Below, piece after piece: positions 36,881 to 45,268 of a stretch of 64,000 nucleotides of DNA. Under the pieces are notes generated by a model. It made no database searches. It was not told where the DNA came from and worked only from the letters and a program-made list of their open reading frames with translations. This DNA is from Winogradskyella wandonensis (GTDB lineage Bacteria > Bacteroidota > Bacteroidia > Flavobacteriales > Flavobacteriaceae), in NCBI RefSeq assembly GCF_004346845.1, contig NZ_SMGI01000003.1, positions 1 to 64,000 of the forward strand, read 5' to 3'. Made by a program: the position numbers and the translations under genes. Numbering within the stretch: the first letter of the stretch is position 1; every line of letters starts with the position of its first letter.

Positions 36881-38842
36881 TTAGTTTTTGAATTTCGCCT
36901 TTAATAGTTTAAGGACTTTTTGATTCACAGATACTTTGTATTTTTCCCTTAAGTTTTCTAACCATTGTGCTTCAATAAAGGCCTGATAATCGTTAACAAC
37001 ACTCCCACGAGCTTCGTCTAAACTTTTCGGACCTGTCTTTAAAACCTTACTGATATTAATTACATGATAGTTCTCGTTATTAAAATAAACATCAGATATA
37101 CCTTCAGAAAACTTCAAATTAGAAGGCAATTTTTGGTTAGACTTCTCGAAAGTTCCTTGCGTAAAAATTATAGTGTTGGACTTACCGGTATTCAATTCTT
37201 TTTTAATCTCCTCATCTGTTTTGCCATCATTCCATAGTTTTTTTACTAATTCTGCATTAGCTTTTTTACTACCAGTGGCAATCGTCGCTTCTATTCTATC
37301 TTCCCATTGGTAACTATTTTTGTTTGCTTCATAGTAAGCTCTTAGACCTGTAGAGTCTTTTGCCGCCTTATTCCAAATTTCTTTTTCCATGAGTGAAAAT
37401 AGCAAAAGACCATCTTTATATTCTTTAAGAATATCAGCGAATTCTTTATTCTCATTAACTAAATTATCCTCTCTAAATTTTAAAATTGATTGCTCATAAA
37501 ACAACGGTAATTCTGCATCTAAGACTTTTTTTACAGTTGTTTGTTGGCGCATGTATTGCCTTTGTTTCGATTTTAAAAACTGAAGAAAATCGTTATTAGA
37601 ATAAATGGAATCGTTTATCTTAATAACGGCTGTATTTCCGTTATAGTCTGATGGTAAGTTAAATTTTCCTGAAAAATAAGCGTCTTCTAAAATGGGTTTA
37701 AAATAAGCCTTTGTTTCTTCATTTTTAACAACGGTATATTTCTTAGAAAGCTTTTTAGCCATAGCACTGTTAATAAGTTTCGAGCGCTGGTCTCGCTTTA
37801 CTTGTGCTTCTAAGTTTGGTTTGATGTCCTCGAAATCTTGAATAGGCTCTTTATTTAAAAGCTTAATGATATGCCAACCATATTGCGTTTTTATGGGTTT
37901 TGTAATGTCGCCTATATTTTTGATAGCAAATGCAGCATCTTCGAACTCTACAGAAGATAATTGACCACTTTTAAATGCTCTTAATTTTCCGCCATTTCGG
38001 GCAGAACTCTTGTCATCCGAAAATTGCTTAGCCAAGGCATCGAATGCTTCGCCTTGCTGTAATTTATTGTAAATAGTATTAACACGTTCTTCCGGATTTA
38101 TCGTGCTGTCTTTTTGCTTTAAAGACACCATGATATGGGCTACGGTTACCTGACCTCGTGATGGTCGCTTGTCATCGACTCTAACAATATGGTAGCCAAA
38201 TTGCGTTTTAAAAGGCATAGAAACCTCTCCTGGTTGTGTTTTGTAGGCCTTAGATTCAAAATCATAAACCATTTTAAACGCAGAGAAATAGCCTAAATCT
38301 TCTACCAAAATTGTTTTTCCGTTATGAAATTTTTCCTTAGCTGCTTTAAAGCCTTCATCTTTTAAAACCTTTCTAAAATCTAATAGCTTATTGTAGGCGA
38401 CTAATGTATCTTCTTCCTCAGGATTATCCATAATAAGAATATGCGATGCCTTAATATCGTATCGCATTCTATCGTATGCCTCTTTAACTAATGCATCGGT
38501 TACTTGATTATCTGTGAGGTAGTTTTTAGTGAGTTGTTTCTTATAATTTTCGAATTCACGCTGATAATTGACATCCTTATCAAGTCCAAGTCGTTCTGCT
38601 TCTTTTAATTTTAATTTATAATTAATGAATAGTTCTAAGTAATTATCTAGTTCTTTCTGAGATTCATCTTTTACTAAATCTAAATTTTTCTTGTAGAGTT
38701 TTAAAAACTCATCGGAGGATACCTCTTGACCTTCTACAGTTAACAACGTCTCTTGCGTCTGTGCAAGAGCTGTATTGACCACAAAAAGAACAACCAAAAA
38801 GAGCTTGTTTTTTAAGTAAAGAGAGTTAAAACGATTTGTCAT
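36881..38842 (-). CDS. exported peptidyl-prolyl isomerase with two parvulin domains
   Basis: First gene of the chaperone operon, 653 residues. The signal peptide ends ALAQTQE. Two rotamase (parvulin) domains follow: one near 130-230 (IKASHILIMDNPEEEDT, FGYHIVRVDDKRP) and one near 235-340 (QVTVAHIMVSLKQKDS, GWHIIKLLNKEP). The remaining 300 residues are a helical region with another PpiC-like fragment. It may be the functional counterpart of PpiD/SurA. The operon promoter is at the complement of 38875-38904. Confidence 0.88.
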   Translation of the reverse strand: MTNRFNSLYLKNKLFLVVLFVVNTALAQTQETLLTVEGQEVSSDEFLKLYKKNLDLVKDESQKELDNYLELFINYKLKLKEAERLGLDKDVNYQREFENYKKQLTKNYLTDNQVTDALVKEAYDRMRYDIKASHILIMDNPEEEDTLVAYNKLLDFRKVLKDEGFKAAKEKFHNGKTILVEDLGYFSAFKMVYDFESKAYKTQPGEVSMPFKTQFGYHIVRVDDKRPSRGQVTVAHIMVSLKQKDSTINPEERVNTIYNKLQQGEAFDALAKQFSDDKSSARNGGKLRAFKSGQLSSVEFEDAAFAIKNIGDITKPIKTQYGWHIIKLLNKEPIQDFEDIKPNLEAQVKRDQRSKLINSAMAKKLSKKYTVVKNEETKAYFKPILEDAYFSGKFNLPSDYNGNTAVIKINDSIYSNNDFLQFLKSKQRQYMRQQTTVKKVLDAELPLFYEQSILKFREDNLVNENKEFADILKEYKDGLLLFSLMEKEIWNKAAKDSTGLRAYYEANKNSYQWEDRIEATIATGSKKANAELVKKLWNDGKTDEEIKKELNTGKSNTIIFTQGTFEKSNQKLPSNLKFSEGISDVYFNNENYHVINISKVLKTGPKSLDEARGSVVNDYQAFIEAQWLENLREKYKVSVNQKVLKLLKAKFKN

Positions 38843-38874
38843 AAAACTTATATTTGATGTAGGTTTAAGCCGAA

Positions 38875-38904
38875 CAAAAATAAGATAAATAGCCTATTCT
38901 GCAA
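38875..38904 (-). promoter_or_regulatory. promoter of the SurA-like/moxR operon
   Basis: On the minus strand TTG (complement of 38902-38904) and TATTTTTG (complement of 38875-38882) are 19 nt apart, a full match to the Bacteroidetes consensus. Confidence 0.7.
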
Positions 38905-38979
38905 GTTTAAAAGACTATTAGAATTATACAGATTAACGTCATTAGATTTATCTTTGCCTTAAAGCACTAATTTAAACTT

Positions 38980-39216
38980 ATGAGACGACTAAAACTCATC
39001 TGGGATTTCCGTGGACCCGCAGGAAAAAAAACTGCCGAACATCACTTAACTCATCTAAAAGAATATATAGAGCTTGAGAAACTTGATGTAATCATCACAG
39101 GAACGGAAGAACTCAACGATATGCACAGTATTGCCTATCTAGTCGTAGATGAAGACAAAATGAAACCTATACGCGATGCGTTGCGTCCGCATCGCGGACA
39201 AGTTTATCAAAGTTGA
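38980..39216 (+). CDS. small conserved protein of unknown function
   Basis: Protein of 78 residues beginning MRRLKLIWDFRGPAGKKTAEHH. Mixed alpha/beta character, with His residues at HHLTHL and a C-terminal PHRGQVY. No signal peptide. I recognise it as a small conserved protein seen in Bacteroidota, with no known function. A TATCTTTG -7 element lies at 38949-38956, with no good -33. The 3' end overlaps the convergent crtY gene by 10 nt. Confidence 0.75.
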   Translation: MRRLKLIWDFRGPAGKKTAEHHLTHLKEYIELEKLDVIITGTEELNDMHSIAYLVVDEDKMKPIRDALRPHRGQVYQS

Positions 39217-40346
39217 AATAAACGTTTAAATAGAACTTTAGTAAACTGAATTGTAGGAACAGCCGTAATAATTTTTAAATCTTCTAAAAAACTGCTTTCC
39301 TCATCCAAAAACTTGAAAATTGTTTTTGTCTTCGCGTTTTTGAATAAAGCTGAAAATAGCTTGTATCCCTTGGCGTTTTCGTTAGCCAAAACATCTAAGA
39401 ATAGTAAATCGTAAAACCAGAACTTTGTAGTTTTTCCAAACTGGGATAAATCGTCATTCGATTTTAAAAACTGAATAAGTGATTTTGTTTTTTTGGTCGT
39501 GTTTCTAAACGTATATCCTGTACTGGCTTTGGTCCAACCGCCAGCGGTGCCAATATGCAATACGTTTTTAGTATTTAGTTTTGAAAACTTAAATGAGGTC
39601 ATTGGTATAGACCCTTTTTCGGTTTCAACAATTTCGTAATTGGCTATGTTTTTCTCTTCTAAATAATCTTTGATTGCATCTTCGTATTCTGAAATCTCTA
39701 ATAAATCTTTAGAAAACAAGGTGTATTCAAATAATGCTTCTCGCTTACTTGTTGGCAACACATACATAAATCGTGTGTTCCCCTTTTGTGGCACGGTAAA
39801 ATCCATAAATGTAGCCGTAGAGTCGTCAAAAACATCTGCTTCAGTTTTTACAAACCAACCTACAAAATGCTGTTGTAAAACAGGATATTTCTTTTGTTGA
39901 AGGAATGAAGTATCAACTATACTGTTGAATAGTTTTTTTGCTTTATAAACACCTTTACAAGTGTTGACTTCAACCTCAGATTGCTCTGAGAAACCATCGA
40001 CCGAGGCTTTTAAAAATGAAATATTTTCAGCTTTATTAATTCTCAACCAAAGTGATTTATAAAACGCTTCGCTGCGAATCATTTTATAGGTATATGGAAG
40101 GATTGATTTTGTCTCTTCAAAAACTGAACTTCCAAAATAGATATTTTCCCATTCTTTATGTAAGATGTCGTCCCATTCGCCTTTACCTTCTTCCCAATAA
40201 CACCAAGTGCGGTCGTTGCCTTTATCTGCGTCTTTATCTATAATCAATATCGATTTATCATCAAAGAAGGCGTCATTAGCCATGCGATATGCGAGCATTA
40301 ATCCCGATGCGCCAGCACCTAATATGATGTAATCGTAGACTTTCAA
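39207..40346 (-). CDS. crtY: lycopene cyclase (CrtY family), TTG start
   Basis: Cyclises the psi end of lycopene to a beta ring, 379 residues. The FAD/NAD fold is at the N-terminus (YDYIILGAGASGLMLAYRM), with DRTWCYWEEG and IGTAGGWTKASTGYTF, both characteristic of CrtY. The start codon is TTG at 40346, 1 nt after the cruF stop, and no ATG gives a full dinucleotide fold. In a CruF-containing pathway it may act at one end only, giving gamma-carotene. Operon order is crtD-cruF-crtY. Confidence 0.92.
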   Translation of the reverse strand: MKVYDYIILGAGASGLMLAYRMANDAFFDDKSILIIDKDADKGNDRTWCYWEEGKGEWDDILHKEWENIYFGSSVFEETKSILPYTYKMIRSEAFYKSLWLRINKAENISFLKASVDGFSEQSEVEVNTCKGVYKAKKLFNSIVDTSFLQQKKYPVLQQHFVGWFVKTEADVFDDSTATFMDFTVPQKGNTRFMYVLPTSKREALFEYTLFSKDLLEISEYEDAIKDYLEEKNIANYEIVETEKGSIPMTSFKFSKLNTKNVLHIGTAGGWTKASTGYTFRNTTKKTKSLIQFLKSNDDLSQFGKTTKFWFYDLLFLDVLANENAKGYKLFSALFKNAKTKTIFKFLDEESSFLEDLKIITAVPTIQFTKVLFKRLFQL

Positions 40347-40347
40347 A

Positions 40348-40983
40348 TTAAAAAAATAAAAACACAGTAAAAAATAATGCTATAGATATAAGTATATGCC
40401 AAGAAATAGATGCATTGGTTTTAATATTGAAATGTTGATAACCTAAATGTGCTATAAATGCAGTGACTAACCATCCTATATAATTTTGAAGTGGTACTAC
40501 GCCACCTTCAAACTCCCAAAAATCGAACCGAGGTGCCGAGACTTCTAAAAGCACGTCTAAACCTGTCATTAATGCGCCACCTATTAATGCAGAAAGCCAT
40601 TTGTTTCTACTAATATATCTAGCAACGTCTGCTGTTGCTGCTGTAAGTAATGCCCAATTAACGCATATCATTAAAGGTACACCAAAAACTTTAAGACCTA
40701 AGTTTTCACCGTAAGCATAGGTACCGAAAATTAGTCCGAAATTAACACCTAAAGCCTCTGTGATAAAACCAATAAAAAAGGGAATGGCTAATGCGATAAT
40801 TGCGTTAGGTTTTAATTCTTCTATATTAATATTTAAGATGATAAAGGTTAATAGCAAATTAAGCGGTGTCATGCTTAAAAACCAATCCGAATATTCATCG
40901 GATAGGATTCCAAAAATTCCTGAAATGGTGAATAACCAAATCAGAAAAATTGAAAAATGAAGCTTAAAGGTTTTATCGAACAT
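40348..40983 (-). CDS. cruF: carotenoid 1',2'-hydratase, CruF-like
   Basis: Integral membrane protein of 211 residues with about seven helices, of the CruF/bisanhydrobacterioruberin hydratase family. Typical pieces are GFITEALGVNFGLIFGTYAYGENLGLKVFGVPLMICVNWALL and LDVLLEVSAPRFDFWEFEGG. It adds water across the C-1',2' double bond of the acyclic end. The ATG shares a base with the crtD stop (TAATG), so translation is coupled, and crtY follows. This neighbourhood supports a myxol- or saproxanthin-type pathway. Confidence 0.87.
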   Translation of the reverse strand: MFDKTFKLHFSIFLIWLFTISGIFGILSDEYSDWFLSMTPLNLLLTFIILNINIEELKPNAIIALAIPFFIGFITEALGVNFGLIFGTYAYGENLGLKVFGVPLMICVNWALLTAATADVARYISRNKWLSALIGGALMTGLDVLLEVSAPRFDFWEFEGGVVPLQNYIGWLVTAFIAHLGYQHFNIKTNASISWHILISIALFFTVFLFF

Positions 40984-42458
40984 TAGTTTGTTTTTGCAAT
41001 TAAATCTGAAACAATTTTACCAGACAATAAACATAGCGGAATACCACCACCAGGATGCACGCTTCCACCACAAAAATAAAGATTCTTAATGCTAGATTTA
41101 AAATTTGGATGTCTTAAAAAAGCCGCGTATTTATTATTGCTAGAGGCGCCATACAATGCACCTTGGTAACTTTGCGTTTTAGACTCAATGGTTCTTGGGT
41201 CTAAAATAGCTTCAAACTCTATAAGTTTAGAGATATCTTCGTTTAGCAATCGGCTTACCTTTTTAATAATGTTTTCTCGAGCCTGACGTATAATTCCATC
41301 CCAATCTTGCCCAGTATTGCTTGGTACGTTAATCATTGTAAACCAGTTTTCGCAGCCATCTGGCGCATCTCCTTTTTCGTCTTTACTCGTAATGTTGATG
41401 TAAACTGTTGGGTCACTATGCACCTCTTTTCTGTTAAAAATATAGTCGAACTCCGTTTTATAATCTTCAGAAAAGAAAATATTATGTAAATCTAACTGTG
41501 TAAATTCCTTTTTAATTCCCCAATAAAAAATTAAGGCAGAACTGCTTCGTGGCTGATTCAATATTTTCTCTGGAGCCTTATGGTCTTTTAAAAGTTTACG
41601 ATACGTCGGCACAATATCTGAGTTTGAAACCACAATATCACTTAGCACTTTATCACCACTAATTTGAATACCTACAGCTTTCCCTTTTTCACTAATAATA
41701 CGCTCTACTTTTGTATTAAAATGAAAGTCGACACCAATGTCTTTTGACAATTGAAACAAACTCATAGTAATAGAATGCATACCTCCTTTTGGAAAATACG
41801 TCCCAAAATATTGCTCCAAGTGCGGAATTATAGACATAATCCCAGGCGTTTGGTATGGTGATGAGCCATTATACGTCGCAAAGCGGTTGAAGAATTGCAC
41901 TAGCCGTTCGTCCTTAAGCATTTTACTATTATAAGCATCTAAAGTGGTATCGATGTCTAAACTGCCTACATTAAATATAGCCTTGAGCGTGTCTTTTGAA
42001 AAATAGGTACTGAATTTATGAAGTGATTTCTCTAAAAATAATGAAGCCGTTAAATCGTATTTACGCTTACTTTGTTTAAAGTACGTTTCTAAATCTTCGG
42101 CTTTTATATTGAAAGTATTTTCAGCATTTTTTGCAAATTCATTTTCATCTGCAACAGCCGAAAATGTGGTGCCATCTTCGTAGAAATAATTGCAAACCAC
42201 CTCCTTTTTTTTGTATTGGAAATAGTTAGACACATCCACATTAGCAATCTTAAACAATTCCTCAACAAACTGAGGCATCGTAAACAAAGATGGTCCCATA
42301 TCAAAGCGATAGCCATTTTCTGAGAACGCTGTTAACTTTCCACCAGGATAGCTATTAGCTTCATAAACTGAAACTTTAAAGCCCTTAGCTTTTAAACGGA
42401 TTGCGGTTGCTAATCCAGCTATTCCTGCTCCTATTATGATTACTGATTGGCTTTTCAT
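40983..42458 (-). CDS. crtD: CrtI-like desaturase, probably 1'-hydroxycarotenoid 3',4'-desaturase
   Basis: FAD-dependent desaturase, 491 residues from ATG 42458 (MKSQSVIIIGAGIAGLATAIRL). A longer frame from 42494 adds 12 non-family residues and is less likely. The FAD fold is GAGIAGLATAIRLKAKGFKVSVYEANSYPGGKL, and the C-terminal motif is LYFCGGSVHPGGGIPLCLLSGKIVSDL. Being directly upstream of cruF and separate from the crtI-crtB pair suggests CrtD, which desaturates the hydrated end after CruF. Phytoene desaturase activity cannot be ruled out from sequence alone. Confidence 0.85.
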   Translation of the reverse strand: MKSQSVIIIGAGIAGLATAIRLKAKGFKVSVYEANSYPGGKLTAFSENGYRFDMGPSLFTMPQFVEELFKIANVDVSNYFQYKKKEVVCNYFYEDGTTFSAVADENEFAKNAENTFNIKAEDLETYFKQSKRKYDLTASLFLEKSLHKFSTYFSKDTLKAIFNVGSLDIDTTLDAYNSKMLKDERLVQFFNRFATYNGSSPYQTPGIMSIIPHLEQYFGTYFPKGGMHSITMSLFQLSKDIGVDFHFNTKVERIISEKGKAVGIQISGDKVLSDIVVSNSDIVPTYRKLLKDHKAPEKILNQPRSSSALIFYWGIKKEFTQLDLHNIFFSEDYKTEFDYIFNRKEVHSDPTVYINITSKDEKGDAPDGCENWFTMINVPSNTGQDWDGIIRQARENIIKKVSRLLNEDISKLIEFEAILDPRTIESKTQSYQGALYGASSNNKYAAFLRHPNFKSSIKNLYFCGGSVHPGGGIPLCLLSGKIVSDLIAKTN

Positions 42459-42637
42459 TTGTTTTGTAAAAATACAACTTACAAGACATCTCATCGGATA
42501 TATTAGATGCTAAAAATTGTTAATTCTAGAAGCTATATTAACAACTTGAATTAAAAAATTTAAAAAAAAATTAATTCTAAGGTAGGAAAAACATTTAGTC
42601 TAATGTTATATAACAAAATGAACTAAACTATAAAATT

Positions 42638-43051
42638 ATGAAGTACACAAATCAAATTTTCAAAGTTATTATCCTAATAACTATTTTATCTTTTTCATCA
42701 TGTAGCACTAGTGATGATAATGTATTAGAACAAGAAGTAGAGAATACAATAATTGGTAGATGGCACATTGTTGGCTTTGAACAAACAACAATGTATGTCT
42801 TTACTGAAAACTTAAGGTATACCATTTACAGCACAGATGGGAATTTTGGAGGTATTGAAACTGCTATACCTAATCCAAATGAATGGGTTTTTGAAGGAGA
42901 TGAACTAGTAATTGACTTGAATTTTGGAAACTTTTCTAGAACAATCCCCAATTTTCGATGCGAAGGAAATGTTGTAGACTTAGTGGATGCAAATGGAGGA
43001 ACTACGACTCTATTTAGGGAGAATTATGATATTAATAGTTGTACCGAATAA
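42638..43051 (+). CDS. small lipoprotein, lipocalin-like
   Basis: Lipoprotein of 137 residues with lipobox FSSC (C22). The mature part starts IIGRWHIVGFEQTT and alternates beta strands and turns, similar to lipocalin-like domains of small Bacteroidota lipoproteins. Two further cysteines occur (FRCEG, INSCTE). Function unknown. It is a single gene between the crtD and guaB genes with its own terminator. Confidence 0.72.
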   Translation: MKYTNQIFKVIILITILSFSSCSTSDDNVLEQEVENTIIGRWHIVGFEQTTMYVFTENLRYTIYSTDGNFGGIETAIPNPNEWVFEGDELVIDLNFGNFSRTIPNFRCEGNVVDLVDANGGTTTLFRENYDINSCTE

Positions 43052-43073
43052 CAATAAATTCATAAAAGACAAA

Positions 43074-43110
43074 AGGCATTAACTTTAATTGGTTAATGCC
43101 TCTTTTTTTT
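43074..43110 (+). terminator. intrinsic terminator, probably bidirectional
   Basis: AGGCATTAAC (43074-43083) and GTTAATGCCT (43092-43101) form a perfect 10-bp stem, with eight T downstream. It serves the small lipoprotein gene and possibly guaB from the other side. Confidence 0.85.
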
Positions 43111-43125
43111 CCTACATAGTATATA

Positions 43126-44595
43126 TTACCTCGAATAATTAGGAGCTTCCTTGGTAATGGTTACATCGTGCGGATGACTTTCGTTAATTCCGCTTGCTGT
43201 AATCTTCACAAAACGACCAGTTTCTTTTAAAGTGTCGACATCTTTAGCACCGCAATATCCCATTCCGGCACGTAAACCGCCGATAAATTGGTGGATGCTT
43301 TCAAATAATTCTCCTTTGTAAGGAACACGACCAACAATACCTTCTGGTACTAATTTCTTAATATCGTCTTCTACATCTTGGAAATAGCGGTCTTTACTAC
43401 CTTGCTTCATCGCCTCAACAGAACCCATACCACGATAGGATTTAAACTTTCGGCCTTCGTAAATTATAGTCTCACCTGGACTTTCTTTGGTTCCTGCTAA
43501 AAGCGAACCTAGCATCACCGTATCGGCTCCAGCAGCAATAGCTTTTGGAATATCGCCTGTATATCTAATTCCGCCATCTGCAATCACAGGAACACCAGAG
43601 CCTTTTATTGCAGCAGCAACTTCTAAAACTGCAGAAAATTGTGGAAAACCAACTCCTGCAACCACTCGTGTTGTACAGATAGAACCTGGACCAATACCAA
43701 CTTTTACGGCATCTGCTCCTGCTTCAACTAAATATTTAGCCGCCTCGGCAGTAGCAATGTTTCCAACAACAACTTCTAATTCTGGGAATTTTTTCTTTAC
43801 CTCTTTTAAAACGGAAACAACACCTTGCGTATGCCCATGTGCTGTATCAATAATCACAGCATCCACACCTGCCTTAACTAAAGCCTCCGCTCTATCGACA
43901 GCATCACCGGTAACACCGATAGCCGCCGCAACACGCAATCTACCGTAAGAATCTTTGTTGGCAATAGGTTTTTGGGTAACTTTTGTGATATCTCTAAAGG
44001 TGATTAATCCCACCAGTCTGTCACCATCAACAATCAGTAGTTTTTCAATTTTATTTTCCTGAAGAATAAGTTCAGCGTCCTTTAACGATGTACCTTCTGG
44101 TGCGGTAACCAAATTCTCAGACGTCATAACCTCAACAATTGGTCTTTCGTTTCTGTGCTCAAAACGCAAATCCCTGTTGGTAACAATACCTTTTAATTTT
44201 CCATTATCGTCTACAATAGGAATTCCGCCAATACTATGCTCTCGCATGGCATTTTTTGCATCAATAACTTTAGCATCCATCGGCAAAGTTACAGGGTCGA
44301 TAATCATACCACTTTCGGCACGTTTTACCTTTCGTACTTTAGTAGCTTGCTCCTCAATTGTCATGTTTTTATGCAACACACCAATACCACCTTCACGCGC
44401 CATAGCAATTGCCATACGACTTTCGGTTACTGTATCCATCGCTGCGGAAACAATGGGTACATTGATAGTAATATTTCTAGTAAATTTTGATTGAATGTTG
44501 ACTTCGCGAGGAAGAACTTCAGAATAAGCTGGAACTAAAAGAACGTCGTCATACGTAAGACCTTCTCCAAGAATTTTGTTGTTGTGTGCTGTCAT
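43126..44595 (-). CDS. guaB: inosine-5'-monophosphate dehydrogenase
   Basis: Oxidises IMP to XMP, the committed step of GMP synthesis. From ATG 44595 it has 489 residues ([29 protein letters not shown]). A frame open further upstream to 44619 is rejected because the -7 element TATATTTG ends about there. It has two CBS domains (about 90-205, [21 protein letters not shown]), the catalytic loop [17 protein letters not shown] with the nucleophilic Cys, and the flap region [12 protein letters not shown]. Length and order are typical. Confidence 0.96.
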   Translation of the reverse strand: MTAHNNKILGEGLTYDDVLLVPAYSEVLPREVNIQSKFTRNITINVPIVSAAMDTVTESRMAIAMAREGGIGVLHKNMTIEEQATKVRKVKRAESGMIIDPVTLPMDAKVIDAKNAMREHSIGGIPIVDDNGKLKGIVTNRDLRFEHRNERPIVEVMTSENLVTAPEGTSLKDAELILQENKIEKLLIVDGDRLVGLITFRDITKVTQKPIANKDSYGRLRVAAAIGVTGDAVDRAEALVKAGVDAVIIDTAHGHTQGVVSVLKEVKKKFPELEVVVGNIATAEAAKYLVEAGADAVKVGIGPGSICTTRVVAGVGFPQFSAVLEVAAAIKGSGVPVIADGGIRYTGDIPKAIAAGADTVMLGSLLAGTKESPGETIIYEGRKFKSYRGMGSVEAMKQGSKDRYFQDVEDDIKKLVPEGIVGRVPYKGELFESIHQFIGGLRAGMGYCGAKDVDTLKETGRFVKITASGINESHPHDVTITKEAPNYSR

Positions 44596-44620
44596 GTTGC
44601 AATTAAAAGATAATTGCATG

Positions 44621-44628
44621 CAAATATA
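44621..44628 (-). promoter_or_regulatory. -7 element of guaB, decides the start
   Basis: TATATTTG on the minus strand. No good TTG lies 17-23 nt upstream. Because transcription would begin near 44615, the ATG at 44619 would be untranscribed, so ATG 44595 is the likely start. Confidence 0.5.
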
Positions 44629-44644
44629 GCGCTTTTTTAGGATT

Positions 44645-45081
44645 TTAAATGCGCTTTATAAAACCTTTAGGAATGTATAGTTTATCAGTATCGTAAAATG
44701 AGATATACAATAGAATTGGCTTTTTTAATCCTTCGTAAGTAATTTCATATACATCAACTAGTGCTTTGCCCATAAAACCGTTTCACTATCGTAAGCGCAG
44801 CAACTTCCGGTACGAATAAATTTTAGTTCTTCTCCATTAGGGCCAGCAAGAGATGATATATAGCGTATTTGATTCTCAACACTTTTTTCACCTACTCTAA
44901 CAGGATTGTCACCTTTGAGTCCGTAAGACTCATCTTCAGCATATTCTGTAACATCAAAAAATGGCGTGTAATTACTTGCCTTTTTCGATTGACTTGTTGA
45001 AGTACTTAAAATTATAGGTTTGGAACTTCCACAAGACATTAATAAACAGGCTAATAAAACTAAGGTGATAATATGACGCAT
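44645..45081 (-). pseudogene. frameshifted lipoprotein gene
   Basis: The intact frame from 45081 encodes 107 residues: lipobox LLMSC (C17), then SSKPIILS and a conserved stretch ENQIRYISSLAGPNGEELKFIRTGSCCAYDSE, and stops at 44758. In another frame the next bases read GFMGKALVDVYEITYEGLKKP and then [21 protein letters not shown], ending at a TAA at 44645-44647. The switch lies near 44770-44784, in the minus-strand tract GAAACGGTTTTATGG. One missing base in that tract would explain it; restoring it gives about 145 residues, the length I recall for this flavobacterial family. It is either a real mutation or a sequencing error. Confidence 0.7.
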
Positions 45082-45176
45082 AATGTAATTTTAAATGAAG
45101 AATAAAATTACTAAAGATAATTTAAAATCATATATATCTAATATATAGATATTTAAAAATTTTAACAGTCTTTATT

Positions 45177-45195
45177 TTTATTTATTCTAAATAAA
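45177..45195 (+). promoter_or_regulatory. palindromic operator, candidate iron (Fur-like) box
   Basis: TTTATTTA-TTC-TAAATAAA is a perfect 8+3+8 inverted repeat ending 2 nt before the -33 element of the TonB receptor promoter. The half-site TCTAAATAA is repeated at 45260-45268, just before the start codon. The arrangement is typical of a repressor that blocks the promoter; that it is Fur is inference from the receptor's function. Confidence 0.55.
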
Positions 45196-45197
45196 TT

Positions 45198-45227
45198 TTG
45201 TCAAAGTCTAATTTGATTTTAAATTTG
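45198..45227 (+). promoter_or_regulatory. promoter of the TonB-dependent receptor
   Basis: TTG at 45198-45200 and TAAATTTG at 45220-45227, 19 nt apart, match the Bacteroidetes consensus. Confidence 0.7.
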
Positions 45228-45268
45228 CAAACTGAAAAACAAATATTATTTTTAATAAGTCTAAATAA

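Noticed and set aside
43487-43948. Plus-strand open frame of 153 codons opposite guaB
   Set aside because: Pro/Ala/Ser-rich antisense translation of a conserved gene; no initiation signal.
44596-44619. ATG 44619 as the start of guaB
   Set aside because: It sits beside the -7 element, outside the expected transcript, and adds residues not typical of IMP dehydrogenase.
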